A stretch of 18,316 nt of DNA from Alphaproteobacteria bacterium (lineage in GTDB: Bacteria; Myxococcota_A; UBA796; GCA-2862545): contig JACKER010000007.1 in the NCBI GenBank assembly GCA_020632925.1, positions 1,107,501 to 1,125,816 on the forward strand. The letters are read 5' to 3'. The position numbers and the translations under genes are program-made. This document shows, in pieces, positions 7,216-15,230 of this stretch; positions within the stretch are counted from its first letter, which is position 1, and every line of letters starts with the position of its first letter. The notes beneath the pieces are model-generated. The model saw only the letters and a program-made list of their open reading frames with translations. It did no database searches and had not been told where the DNA came from.

Positions 7216-9110
7216 CCCGCGATCTCCGGCCGGCCGCCGTGACCGCCATCGTGCTCGCCGGCCTCGCGGGCGCAGCGCTCCTGGGGCCGGTCGCGGCGGT
7301 CTGTGGCGGTCTGGGCGTCGCCGCCTCGGTCCTCGCGCCGCCGATGCGCCGTCGGGTGGAGGGCTGGCCGCTCGGCGCGCTGACGGTCGTGGTCATGCTG
7401 GGCCTGGCGGGTGCCGCGCTCGCGGGCGTGCCGCCGCAGGAGCTCCTCGTCGGGCTGCTCGCCTGGCTCCAGGTCCACCGGCGCTGGGTGCGCCAGGGCT
7501 CGGGCGACGACCGCGTGTCGGTGCTCTTGTCCGGGATGATGTTGCTCGTCGCCGCCGGGCGCGTGGAGGACCCGCTGCTCGCGGGGCCGGTCGTGGCGTG
7601 GTGGGTGGCGCTGCCGGTGGCGCTGTCGACGGGGGCCGTGCGCCCGCGGACCGCCGCCTGGCTCGCGGGGGCGGTGGTCGTCTGCGCGGCGGGCGCGTTC
7701 GTCGTCGCGCCGCGCGTGGCGGGGAGCGGGGACGGCAGCGGGGAGTTGACGGGGTTCGCGCCGAAGGTGGAGCTCGGGGCGATGGACGAGCTGCTCGACG
7801 ACCCCTCGGTCGTGTTCCGCGCGGCGATGCGTCCCCCGCCGGACGGCCCGGTCTACTGGCGTGGCGTGGCCCTCGACACGTTCGACGGTCGCCGCTGGTC
7901 GAGCAGCGAGGAGCCCGTCCCCGTCGACATCGTGGGTCCGCGCCTGCTGCCGCCCCGGTCCGTCGTGATCGAGGTGCGGCCCGAGGAGGAGGGCAGCGTC
8001 CTGTTCACGGCCGGCCGGGTGGTGGACCTCGAGCTGGAGGAGGGCACCCTGCTCGGCGACGGGCAGGGGGGCTGGCGCTCCTCGGTCGACGCCGGGCGCT
8101 ACCGCCTGGTCGCCGTACCTCCGTTCCACCCGGGAGAGCTCGACCCCGAGCGGCAGACCGAGGCGGACACCGCGCTCCTGCGGCGCGCACGGACGCTGCC
8201 CCAGGGGTACGACGCCGTCCGCGAGCTCGCCGCCACGATCGCGGGCGACGGCACGGCCGAGGAGCAGGTGACGCGGCTCGCCGAGCACCTCGCCTCCACC
8301 TACGGCTACTCCCGTCGGCCGGGCGGCCGCGGGCTGGACGAGCCGCTGCTGGACTTCCTGTTCACGACGCGGGCGGGCCACTGCGAGTACTTCGCGGCCT
8401 CGCTGGCGGTGCTGGCGCGCGCCCGCGGGATCCCGGCGCGCGTGGTCAACGGCTTCGTGGGCGGTGAGCTGGACCCGACGACCGGCTGGTGGACCGTCCG
8501 CCGCTACCACGCGCACTCCTGGACCGAGGTCTACCTCGACGGCTGGGTGGGCTTCGACGCCACCCCGGGTCCCGCCGCCGCCGTCGCGCCGCCTGCGATC
8601 CCCTGGTTCGAGCCGGTCACCCGCGGCCTGCGGGACGCCTGGGAGCGGACGGTGGCGTACGACCGCGACGACCAGACGGAGGCGATCTGGTCGCTGTCGC
8701 GGCGGGTGGAGGACCTGGTCCCGAGCCGCCGGCCCTCGGAGCTGCCGTGGCGCGGGCTGCTCGTGATCGCGGCGCTGGGGGCGCTCGGCGTGCTGGTGAC
8801 CCGTGTGCTGGCCCGTCGGGTGGCGCGCGGGCTGCTCGACGGGCCGACCAGCGTCCCCGCGAGCCCGGTCGCTCGCGCCCACGAGCGTGCCCGACGGCAC
8901 CTCGCCGGGAAGGGGATGTCCGCGCCGCCCGCGATGCCGCCGGTCGAGGCCGCGACCCACATCGCCCGCGAGCACCCGGGGGAGGCGTCGGCCGCGATGG
9001 TGGACCTGGCCTGGCTGTACTACGAGGTCCGGCTCGGGGGCTCCGATCCCAGGGCCGTCGCTCCACGTGCTCGGGAGCTGGCCGACCGCGTGTGCCGCCC
9101 GGAGCCCTGA
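7212..9110 (+). CDS. TgpA-like transmembrane transglutaminase
   Basis: This 632-residue protein has the TgpA layout. Several hydrophobic segments lie in the first ~170 residues, followed by an extracytoplasmic transglutaminase-like domain, one C-terminal membrane segment (about 515-535) and a cytoplasmic tail with a DUF4129-like position. The catalytic triad is visible: Cys391 in AGHCEYFAASLAVL, His435 in YHAHSWTEVY and Asp449 in GWVGFDATPG. The R-x-x-G-I-P-A-R-V segment after the Cys block is also typical. The enzyme may crosslink or cleave envelope proteins; the substrate is unknown. The start is GTG at 7212, with GGGAG at 7201-7205 and overlap with the DUF58 stop. The stop overlaps the ATG of the SNF2 gene by one base (TGATG). 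Confidence 0.93.
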   Translation: MTRDLRPAAVTAIVLAGLAGAALLGPVAAVCGGLGVAASVLAPPMRRRVEGWPLGALTVVVMLGLAGAALAGVPPQELLVGLLAWLQVHRRWVRQGSGDDRVSVLLSGMMLLVAAGRVEDPLLAGPVVAWWVALPVALSTGAVRPRTAAWLAGAVVVCAAGAFVVAPRVAGSGDGSGELTGFAPKVELGAMDELLDDPSVVFRAAMRPPPDGPVYWRGVALDTFDGRRWSSSEEPVPVDIVGPRLLPPRSVVIEVRPEEEGSVLFTAGRVVDLELEEGTLLGDGQGGWRSSVDAGRYRLVAVPPFHPGELDPERQTEADTALLRRARTLPQGYDAVRELAATIAGDGTAEEQVTRLAEHLASTYGYSRRPGGRGLDEPLLDFLFTTRAGHCEYFAASLAVLARARGIPARVVNGFVGGELDPTTGWWTVRRYHAHSWTEVYLDGWVGFDATPGPAAAVAPPAIPWFEPVTRGLRDAWERTVAYDRDDQTEAIWSLSRRVEDLVPSRRPSELPWRGLLVIAALGALGVLVTRVLARRVARGLLDGPTSVPASPVARAHERARRHLAGKGMSAPPAMPPVEAATHIAREHPGEASAAMVDLAWLYYEVRLGGSDPRAVAPRARELADRVCRPEP

Positions 9111-12100
9111 TGGAGCCGATCACCGAGGACCGTGCAGCCCTCCTCCTGCGCCACCTGGACTTCCCGGTGCCCGCGACCCCGGGCTGGGGAGCGGCGGTGG
9201 TCTCGGCGGCGACCCGGGCGAAGGACGTGCCGCGCGAGCCCGTGCCCACCTGGGCCGTCGGCGAGGAGCGCGTGCGGCATCGCGATCCTGCGGTGCCCGT
9301 GACCGCCCGCACGCTGGTCTGCTCCTGCGGCGGCCGATCCTGCGTCCACGTCGCCGGGGTGCTGCTCTCGCTCGCGATGCGCGGACCCGAGGGGCGGGGC
9401 ATCGCCCGCGCGCCCGACTGGGAGGTGGCGTTGGCCGGCATCGCACCGGTCGCCGTGCCTGCGGATGCCGGTACCGGCGAGCTGTCGTGCGAGCTGCGTC
9501 GTCCCGCACCCGGTTGGTTGGGCCTCGAGCCCGAGCTGTGGCTGACGACCGACGGGCGCTCCGTCCGCTGCCCGCGGCGCGCCGACGAGCTGGCCGCGCG
9601 CGTCGCGGACCCGGGACCCGCGCTCGAGGTGCACGCCGCCTGGCTCGCGCTGGAGCAGGCCCGCCGCCTGGAGCGTGGGCACCGGCCGATCCTCGTGCGC
9701 CACCTGACCCGCGCCCTGCTCGGTCCGCTGCAGCGCCTCGGGCGGGTGACGCTGGAGGGCTCACCCGTCCACGTCTCGACGCGTCCCGTCCGTCCGCGGC
9801 TGGTCGCCGACGTGGGGGAGGACGGTGGGCTCGCGCTCCGCTGGACGCCGGAGCTCCGCGAGGTGTGGGTCGACGTGGAGCTCGCGCTCACCACCGAAGG
9901 CGAGCTGCGCCCCATCGCGGACGGGGTGTCCGAGGGGACCGTCGCCCGCCTCAAGGACGCGCTGCCTGCGGTGCCCGCCGACCAGGTGCGGCGCTTCGTG
10001 ACGAAGGTGGTCGTGGACCAGGGCATCGACGTGGCGCTCCCCGCCCACCTCGATCCCGTGGGTACCGCCGAGGTGAAGGCCGCGCGCCTGTCGCTGGCGG
10101 AGGTCTCGGGCGACCTGCGCGTCCGCCTCGAGCTCCGCTACGCCACGCCCGAGGGCGAGGTCGTCGTCCGCACGGACACCCCGGGCTCGACCGCGCGCAT
10201 CCCGGGGGCGTTGCTCGTGCGGCGCGATCTGGACTGGGAGGACGAGCAGACCCGGCGCTTCGCCCGTGACCTGGGCGGGCGCCACGGGGAGCTCACGCTG
10301 TCCGGCGACGAGGCGGTGGACTGGCTGCGCGACGTGCTGCCGGGGCTCGCGGCGCGCTGGGAGGTACACGGCGAGGAGCGGCTCGTGCGGCACCGGGTGC
10401 GCGGGACGCTGGCACCCCGGCTGCGCTTCGACGAGAGCGAGGACTGGTTCGATCTGGACGTGGGCTTCGAGCTCGGCGGGCGCAAGGTGGCGCCGGGCCT
10501 GGTGCTGGAGCGCTTCCGCCGCGGGGAGCGCTACGTCCGGCTCGACGACGGCTCGCTCGCCGAGCTGCCCACCCGCTGGCTCGAGCGCCACGCGACCGCC
10601 GTGGACGACCTGCTCGAGGTGAGGCGAGCCCAGCGCGGTCTCTCCGGCTGGCACGCATGGCGGATGGCCGACCTGCTCCGGGAAGCGGGCGGCGCGGACC
10701 GCTGGCTGCGCTGGGTCGACGAGCGCGACGGCGTGGCGCGGACCGACGTTCCGGAGGGGCTATCGGCCGAGCTGCGGACCTACCAGCGCAGCGGGCTCGA
10801 CTGGCTGGTGTTCCTGCGCGACCACGGGCTGCACGGCATCCTCGCGGACGAGATGGGCCTCGGCAAGACGCTGCAGGCGCTGGCGGCGATCCTCGAGGGG
10901 CGAGGGGACGGCGACCCGCCCGCGCTGGTCGTCTGCCCGACCTCGGTGGTGCACGCCTGGGTGGACGAGGCCGCCCGCTTCGCGCCGGGGCTGAAGACCG
11001 TGGCCCGGGTGGGGCCGCGCCGACACGAGCTCCGGCTGGGTGGCGTCGATCTCGTGGTCACGAGCTACGCGTTGCTGCGCCGGGACGCCGAGCTGCTCGC
11101 GAGCCACCGGTGGTCCTGGGCGGTGCTCGACGAAGGGCAGCACGTCAAGAACCCCGCGAGCCAGACCGCCCGCGCCGCGCGACGCCTGCAGGCCGACCAC
11201 CGGCTCGTGCTCACGGGGACCCCGCTCGAGAACGACCTGACCGAGCTGTGGAGCCTGTTCCAGTTCCTGATGCCGGGCCTGCTCGGGCGGAGGAGCACGT
11301 TCCACGCGCGCTACGCGGTCGCCTCCCGCCGCGACGGTGCTCCCGGCGCCGAGCTCGCGCTGGCGGAGCTCTCCCACCGGATCCGTCCGTTCGTCCTGCG
11401 CCGGCGCAAGTCCGAGGTCGCGAAGGAGCTGCCGCCGAGGACGGAGAGGGTCGTCCGCGTCGATCTGTCCGAGCGGGAGCGGGCGCTCTACGAGGCCATC
11501 CGCGCGACGGTGCGCACCGAGCTGGCCGAGGCCCGGCGCGACGGGCGCCACGCGCGCAACGGCATCGTGCTGGAGGGGCTCCTCCGGCTGCGCCAGGCGT
11601 GCTGCCATCCCGGGCTGCTGCCCTTCCCGGAGGCGAAGGGGCTGACCCGCGGCACGAAGATCGACGCGCTCACCGAGATGCTCCAGGACGCGATCCCCGG
11701 CGGCTCACGGGCGCTCGTGTTCAGCCAGTGGGTGGGCCTGCTCGACCGCGCGGCGGCCGCGCTCGAGGTCGCGGGCATCGCGTACGCCCGCCTCGACGGG
11801 TCGACCGAGGACCGAGCGGGCTTCGTCGCCACCTTCCAGGACCCCGACGGGCCGCCGGTCGCCTTGATCTCCATCAAGGCCGGGGGCACGGGCCTGACGC
11901 TGACCGCGGCGGACCTCGTGTTCCTGCTCGATCCGTGGTGGAACCCGGCGGTCGAGGCGCAGGCGACGGACCGCGCGCACCGCATCGGCCAGACGCGGCC
12001 GGTCGAGGTGATCCGGCTGGTCGCCGCGGACACCGTCGAGGACCGGGTGCTCGCGCTCCAGGCGCACAAGCGGCGCCTGTTCGAGCGCACGGTCGACGGC

Positions 12101-12199
12101 CCCGCGCTCGACGTCTCGGCGCTGACGACCGACGACCTGCTGGGGCTGCTCGCCGACTACCCGAGCAGGGACGACGCGGACGACAGCATCGGCGCGTAG
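9110..12199 (+). CDS. SNF2-family helicase-like ATPase with N-terminal SWIM zinc finger
   Basis: This 1029-residue protein has three parts. A SWIM zinc finger lies near the N-terminus (Cys71, Cys73, Cys78, His80 in C-S-C-G-G-R-S-C-V-H). A long middle region of about 430 residues corresponds to the bacterial SNF2-associated region. The SNF2 motor follows: Walker A DEMGLGKT (580-587), D-E-G-Q box (674-677, where DEAH/DEAQ is usual), LTGTPLEN, a P-F-V-L-R-R-R-K segment, and helicase-C motifs RALVFSQW and QATDRAHRIGQTRPVEVIRL. Such proteins translocate on double-stranded DNA; the specific target here is unknown. ATG 9110 has GGAG at 9101-9104. It overlaps the transglutaminase stop by one base, so it is the last gene of the MoxR run. 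Its last 43 bases overlap the convergent DUF2780 gene. Confidence 0.95.
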   Translation: MEPITEDRAALLLRHLDFPVPATPGWGAAVVSAATRAKDVPREPVPTWAVGEERVRHRDPAVPVTARTLVCSCGGRSCVHVAGVLLSLAMRGPEGRGIARAPDWEVALAGIAPVAVPADAGTGELSCELRRPAPGWLGLEPELWLTTDGRSVRCPRRADELAARVADPGPALEVHAAWLALEQARRLERGHRPILVRHLTRALLGPLQRLGRVTLEGSPVHVSTRPVRPRLVADVGEDGGLALRWTPELREVWVDVELALTTEGELRPIADGVSEGTVARLKDALPAVPADQVRRFVTKVVVDQGIDVALPAHLDPVGTAEVKAARLSLAEVSGDLRVRLELRYATPEGEVVVRTDTPGSTARIPGALLVRRDLDWEDEQTRRFARDLGGRHGELTLSGDEAVDWLRDVLPGLAARWEVHGEERLVRHRVRGTLAPRLRFDESEDWFDLDVGFELGGRKVAPGLVLERFRRGERYVRLDDGSLAELPTRWLERHATAVDDLLEVRRAQRGLSGWHAWRMADLLREAGGADRWLRWVDERDGVARTDVPEGLSAELRTYQRSGLDWLVFLRDHGLHGILADEMGLGKTLQALAAILEGRGDGDPPALVVCPTSVVHAWVDEAARFAPGLKTVARVGPRRHELRLGGVDLVVTSYALLRRDAELLASHRWSWAVLDEGQHVKNPASQTARAARRLQADHRLVLTGTPLENDLTELWSLFQFLMPGLLGRRSTFHARYAVASRRDGAPGAELALAELSHRIRPFVLRRRKSEVAKELPPRTERVVRVDLSERERALYEAIRATVRTELAEARRDGRHARNGIVLEGLLRLRQACCHPGLLPFPEAKGLTRGTKIDALTEMLQDAIPGGSRALVFSQWVGLLDRAAAALEVAGIAYARLDGSTEDRAGFVATFQDPDGPPVALISIKAGGTGLTLTAADLVFLLDPWWNPAVEAQATDRAHRIGQTRPVEVIRLVAADTVEDRVLALQAHKRRLFERTVDGPALDVSALTTDDLLGLLADYPSRDDADDSIGA

Positions 12200-12630
12200 G
12201 TCAGGATCTGGCCGACGGTGCCCTCGCCGAGCCGCGACTTCAGGAAGTCGAGGAGGATGGGGGCGGCGAGCGACGCGTGCTGCGTGGAGAGCCCGAGCTT
12301 GCCGAGGAGCCCGACGAGCGCCGCCCCCTCGGCGGCCTGCTGACCCGCGACCGCGCCCAGGAGCTGGTTGCCGAGCCCGCTGCTCGCGGCCGACATCAGG
12401 CCCCCGAACAGCCCACCGCTGGCCGCGGGTGCCGGCGCCGCCTCGGTCTGCGCCTTCGCGGCCGCCTGCCAGGTCTCGATCTCGGGGATGGCCGCGCCCA
12501 TCTGGCTCGCGAGCCCCGCGTCCTGCTCCGCCACCTGGGACTTCGCCGTGCCGAGCACGAGGCCTGCCACGGCCTGCGCCTGCTCCGCGGGGACGCCCAT
12601 CGCTCCGGCCAGGGTCGAGATCAGATCCAT
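12157..12630 (-). CDS. DUF2780-type protein
   Basis: This 157-residue protein has the DUF2780 pattern. It opens MDLISTLAGAMGVPAEQAQAV, followed by an alanine-rich helix and a glycine/alanine-rich central hinge with GGLFGGLMSAASSGLG. The C-terminal half has KLGLSTQHASLAAPILLDFLKSR, matching the family's KLGLd...v.pIvl.f...k. The function of the family is not established. The ATG at 12630 has a strong GGAGG ribosome binding site seven to eight bases upstream. No signal peptide is visible. The stop (TAG on the minus strand) lies inside the SNF2 gene, so the two coding regions share 43 bases tail to tail. Both frames contain clear family sequence close to the overlap, which argues that the overlap is real. 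Confidence 0.82.
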   Translation of the reverse strand: MDLISTLAGAMGVPAEQAQAVAGLVLGTAKSQVAEQDAGLASQMGAAIPEIETWQAAAKAQTEAAPAPAASGGLFGGLMSAASSGLGNQLLGAVAGQQAAEGAALVGLLGKLGLSTQHASLAAPILLDFLKSRLGEGTVGQILTYAPMLSSASSLLG

Positions 12631-12707
12631 CGCTCCACCTCCGGGCGCAACCTACTCCGGACGCGCCGCCCGCGGACTGTCGGCGCCCCGTGTTACCCCG
12701 GTCCCCG
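12631..12707. other. Divergent intergenic region, DUF2780 and SCO1 genes
   Basis: Seventy-seven bases separate the two divergent starts. Apart from the ribosome binding site of the minus-strand gene (near 12638-12642), no clear -10/-35 pair or dyad was found. The plus-strand gene has no evident ribosome binding site here. Confidence 0.4.
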
Positions 12708-13541
12708 ATGACGACCCTGCTGCTCGGCCTGCTCGCCTGTTGGGGCGACCGGGCGTACATCGTGGAAGGGACGGTCGTGGAGGTCCACGGGCCCGACGAG
12801 GTCGTGGTCGCTCACGAGGACATCCCCAACCTCATGCCGGCCATGGTGATGCCGTTCAAGGTCGCCGAGCCGGCGATGCTCGAGGGGGTCCACCCGGGCA
12901 GCCGCATCATCGCGCGCTACGAGCTGCTCGACGACGGGAGCCGCTTCACCCGCCTGCGGGTCGTGGGGCAGGGCGAGCCGCCAGCGACGAAGACGGGACC
13001 CTTCCCCGCACGGCCGGGCGAGGCGCTCCCGCCCTACGAGATCCCGCTCGACGACGGCACGACGCTGGTCCTCGGGCCCGACCAGTCCGAGCGGGTCGCG
13101 CTGACCTTCGTGTACACGCGCTGCCCGATCCCCGAGTTCTGCCCAGCGATGATGGGGCGACTCCAGGCGCTGGAGGCCGCGCTCGGCGAAGGCGAGGGGC
13201 GGCTGGTCGCCGTCACGCTGGACCCCGCGCACGACGCGCTCCCCGTGCTCGCGGCCTGGGGTGCGGAGCAGGGAGCGGGGCCCCGCCTGCGCTACGGCCG
13301 CGTCGAGCCCGACGTGCTCGCGGACCTCGCGATGTCCGCGGGGCTGCCGGTGAGTGCGCAGGAGGACGGCACCATCGGGCACGGCCTGCGGCTGCTCGTG
13401 CTCGACCGCAAGGGGCGCCTGATCGAGCGCTACGACGACGCGCGCTTCCCGCTGGACCGCGTGGTGAGCCAGCTCGGGACGGGCGAGCCGCTGATGCCGC
13501 CGGGGAACAGCGGTACGGTGACGCCGGAGGAGGCTCCTTGA
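12708..13541 (+). CDS. SCO1/SenC-family lipoprotein with N-terminal CusF-like copper-binding domain
   Basis: This 277-residue lipoprotein (lipobox L-L-A-C, Cys11) fuses two copper-related domains. Residues 17-86 match CusF-like proteins: H36 in HEDIPN, then M43, M46 and M48 in L-M-P-A-M-V-M-P-F, with the CusF tryptophan position occupied by Met. From about 105 it is an SCO1-like thioredoxin fold: TRCPIPEFC with Cys139 and Cys145 (a C-x5-C variant of the usual C-x3-C), LDPAHD (171-176), and His225 in IGHGLRLLVLD. SCO proteins deliver copper to the cytochrome oxidase CuA site or act as redox proteins; no oxidase gene lies in this window. The ATG at 12708 lacks a ribosome binding site. A GTG at 12690 is in frame and would add a basic residue (VLPRSP) to the unusually short signal. 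Its stop overlaps the next gene (TTGA). Confidence 0.9.
   Translation: MTTLLLGLLACWGDRAYIVEGTVVEVHGPDEVVVAHEDIPNLMPAMVMPFKVAEPAMLEGVHPGSRIIARYELLDDGSRFTRLRVVGQGEPPATKTGPFPARPGEALPPYEIPLDDGTTLVLGPDQSERVALTFVYTRCPIPEFCPAMMGRLQALEAALGEGEGRLVAVTLDPAHDALPVLAAWGAEQGAGPRLRYGRVEPDVLADLAMSAGLPVSAQEDGTIGHGLRLLVLDRKGRLIERYDDARFPLDRVVSQLGTGEPLMPPGNSGTVTPEEAP
13526..13533 (+). promoter_or_regulatory. Strong ribosome binding site for the TTG start at 13538
   Basis: GGAGGAGG lies four bases before TTG (seven from its first GGAGG). It sits inside the 3' end of the SCO1 gene and supports the TTG, which yields a clean signal peptide, as the true start of the next gene. Confidence 0.75.
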
Positions 13542-14152
13542 TCGCGGCACTGCTGGCCTGGACCGCGGCGCACGCCGCCGACTGGCGCGACCCCAAGCCG
13601 TACATCGCGCCCGTGGTGAACCTGTCGCTCATCTCGGTCAACGGGAACACCAGCGCCCAGGCGGCCGTGGGGGCCGTGGGCGGCGTCCGCGTGCGGTACA
13701 GCGGCCAGCCCCACTGGCTCTCGCACAGCCGCGCGATGGCGGTCGGCAGCTACGGGCTGAACACGGGCTCGCTCGGCGGCGACCTGCGGCTGGGCTCGTT
13801 CTTCGGGCCCGACGGCAAGCTCGCGCAGCTCCAGGTCGGTCCGGACCTCTGGTACCAGGGGTACGGCAAGGAGGGCGCGGCCGACTACTGGCTGCCCTGG
13901 GCCCCCGGGCTCGACATCCGCAGCGTCGCGACGCTCAAGCTCGCGCGCGAGGTCCAGATCGTCGGCGAGGCCTCCCCGGGGTTCGTGTTCCTCGAGGAGC
14001 GCCGGTCGGACCAGGTGAAGCCCTTCGACCAGCTCACGCTCGCGGCGATGCTCGTCATCCGCGCGCCCTTCGCCCGCCTGACCATCGGGTACAGCCGGCA
14101 GTACAACTCCTACGGCGTGGTCGAGGGGCTCATCCTCTCGGGGGCCCTGTAG
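13538..14152 (+). CDS. Exported beta-rich protein, possible small outer-membrane barrel
   Basis: This 204-residue protein has no recognised family. The signal peptide reads MIAALLAWTAAHA followed by ADW, fitting signal peptidase I cleavage after A-H-A. The mature part shows alternating polar/hydrophobic strands (for example VGGVRVRYSG, LGGDLRLGSFFG, LAQLQVGPDLWYQGYG, REVQIVGEASPGFVFLEE) with many aromatic residues. It ends LILSGAL. This pattern suggests a beta barrel, but the terminal residue is not the usual aromatic. The TTG start overlaps the SCO1 stop by four bases and has a strong GGAGGAGG ribosome binding site. The stop overlaps the GTG of the next gene by one base (TAGTG). Coupling suggests a shared envelope function with the SCO1 protein; none is established. 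Confidence 0.75.
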   Translation: MIAALLAWTAAHAADWRDPKPYIAPVVNLSLISVNGNTSAQAAVGAVGGVRVRYSGQPHWLSHSRAMAVGSYGLNTGSLGGDLRLGSFFGPDGKLAQLQVGPDLWYQGYGKEGAADYWLPWAPGLDIRSVATLKLAREVQIVGEASPGFVFLEERRSDQVKPFDQLTLAAMLVIRAPFARLTIGYSRQYNSYGVVEGLILSGAL

Positions 14153-15222
14153 TGCTGATCGCGCTCCTCGCGGGGTGTCCGGCGAAGGTGGACTTCACCA
14201 CGCCCATCCCGCTGGACGACACCTTCGGGCACGCGGAGCCGACGCCCGAGGAGCGCGAGCGCTTCGTGGCCGCCGCGACGTACAGCCGCGAGCACCATGG
14301 GCTGTCCTTCCTCGTGGTCCGCGGCACCGACGTGATCTTCGAGGACTGGCCGGCGCCGCCGACCACGCCCCACCACCTGTACAGCGGGACCAAGACCTTC
14401 GGGTGCCTGCTCGCGGCGATCGGGGCCGCCGAGGGTGCGTTCGACCTCGACACGCGCGTGCTCGACGCCGTCCCCGCCTTCGACGACGAGCATCCCGAGC
14501 GCAAGGACGAGGTCACGGTCGGGCAGCTGCTGCACTTCACGTCGGGGCTGGACGAGGCCTGGTGGAGCCTGACGCGGGACGGGCTGCTGCTGAACCCCAA
14601 GGTCGAGGACAAGGTCGCGGTCGCGCTGGCGCAGCCGGTGAAGGACGCGCCCGGCTCCACGTTCGAGTACGGCAGCGTCCACCTGTTCGTGATGGATGGC
14701 GTCGTCGAGGAGCGCCTCGGTGACCCGCTCACCGTCCTGCAGTCGCACCTGTTCGATCGGATGAACTTCCGGACCGCCGGCTGGATCCGCGACCCCGCCG
14801 GACACCCCGCACTCCCCTACGGCGCGTGGACCACCGCCACCGAGTGGGCGAAGATCGGCGTGCTGCTACGGGACGACGGCGAGTGGCAGGGCGAGCGCCT
14901 GCTCCCCGAGGGCCTGCTCCGTCGCTGCGCCGAGGGGTCCGACGCGAACCCCGCCTACGGGCTGACGATGTGGCTGAACCGCTCGGTGCCCCCGACGACC
15001 GAGCTGTCGGGCTTCGACACGATGGAGGACTGGGAGCACGGCGAGCGGATCCTGCGCGCGGAGGGCCCCGACGACCTGTTCGCCGCCGCCGGTGCGCTCA
15101 ACCAGCGCCTCTACGTCCTGCCGTCCCAGGACCTCGTCGTCGTCCGCCAGGGTGACAAGGACCGTCACTTCCGCGACGGCGAGCTGCTGGACCTGTTGCT
15201 GGGGAAGCCGCCCGAGCCGTAG
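14152..15222 (+). CDS. Serine beta-lactamase-family (class C-like) lipoprotein
   Basis: This 356-residue protein has a very short signal, M-L-I-A-L-L-A-G-C, with lipobox Cys9. The serine hydrolase fold is recognised by S-x-x-K (Ser78-Gly-Thr-Lys81 in LYSGTKTF), followed by the TVGQLLHFTSGLDE block. The second motif is Tyr173-Gly-Ser175, a Y-x-S variant of the usual Y-x-N. A further block, AGALNQRLYVLPSQDLVVVR, lies near the C-terminus, as in beta-lactamase-related esterases and NylB-like hydrolases. The family includes esterases, peptidases and amidases, so resistance is not implied and the substrate is unknown. The start is GTG at 14152, overlapping the upstream TAG by one base. An eight-base gap leads to the next gene. 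Confidence 0.88.
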   Translation: MLIALLAGCPAKVDFTTPIPLDDTFGHAEPTPEERERFVAAATYSREHHGLSFLVVRGTDVIFEDWPAPPTTPHHLYSGTKTFGCLLAAIGAAEGAFDLDTRVLDAVPAFDDEHPERKDEVTVGQLLHFTSGLDEAWWSLTRDGLLLNPKVEDKVAVALAQPVKDAPGSTFEYGSVHLFVMDGVVEERLGDPLTVLQSHLFDRMNFRTAGWIRDPAGHPALPYGAWTTATEWAKIGVLLRDDGEWQGERLLPEGLLRRCAEGSDANPAYGLTMWLNRSVPPTTELSGFDTMEDWEHGERILRAEGPDDLFAAAGALNQRLYVLPSQDLVVVRQGDKDRHFRDGELLDLLLGKPPEP

Positions 15223-15230
15223 GCTGGACG

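Noticed and set aside
6774..8975. Long minus-strand frame opposite DUF58 and transglutaminase genes
   Set aside because: It is a high-GC antisense shadow with Arg/Gly/Pro-rich composition; the plus strand has complete catalytic motifs.
12690..12707. GTG at 12690 as the start of the SCO1-like protein
   Set aside because: It is possible and would add a basic residue to the signal peptide, but neither start has a ribosome binding site, so the ATG was kept. The point remains open.
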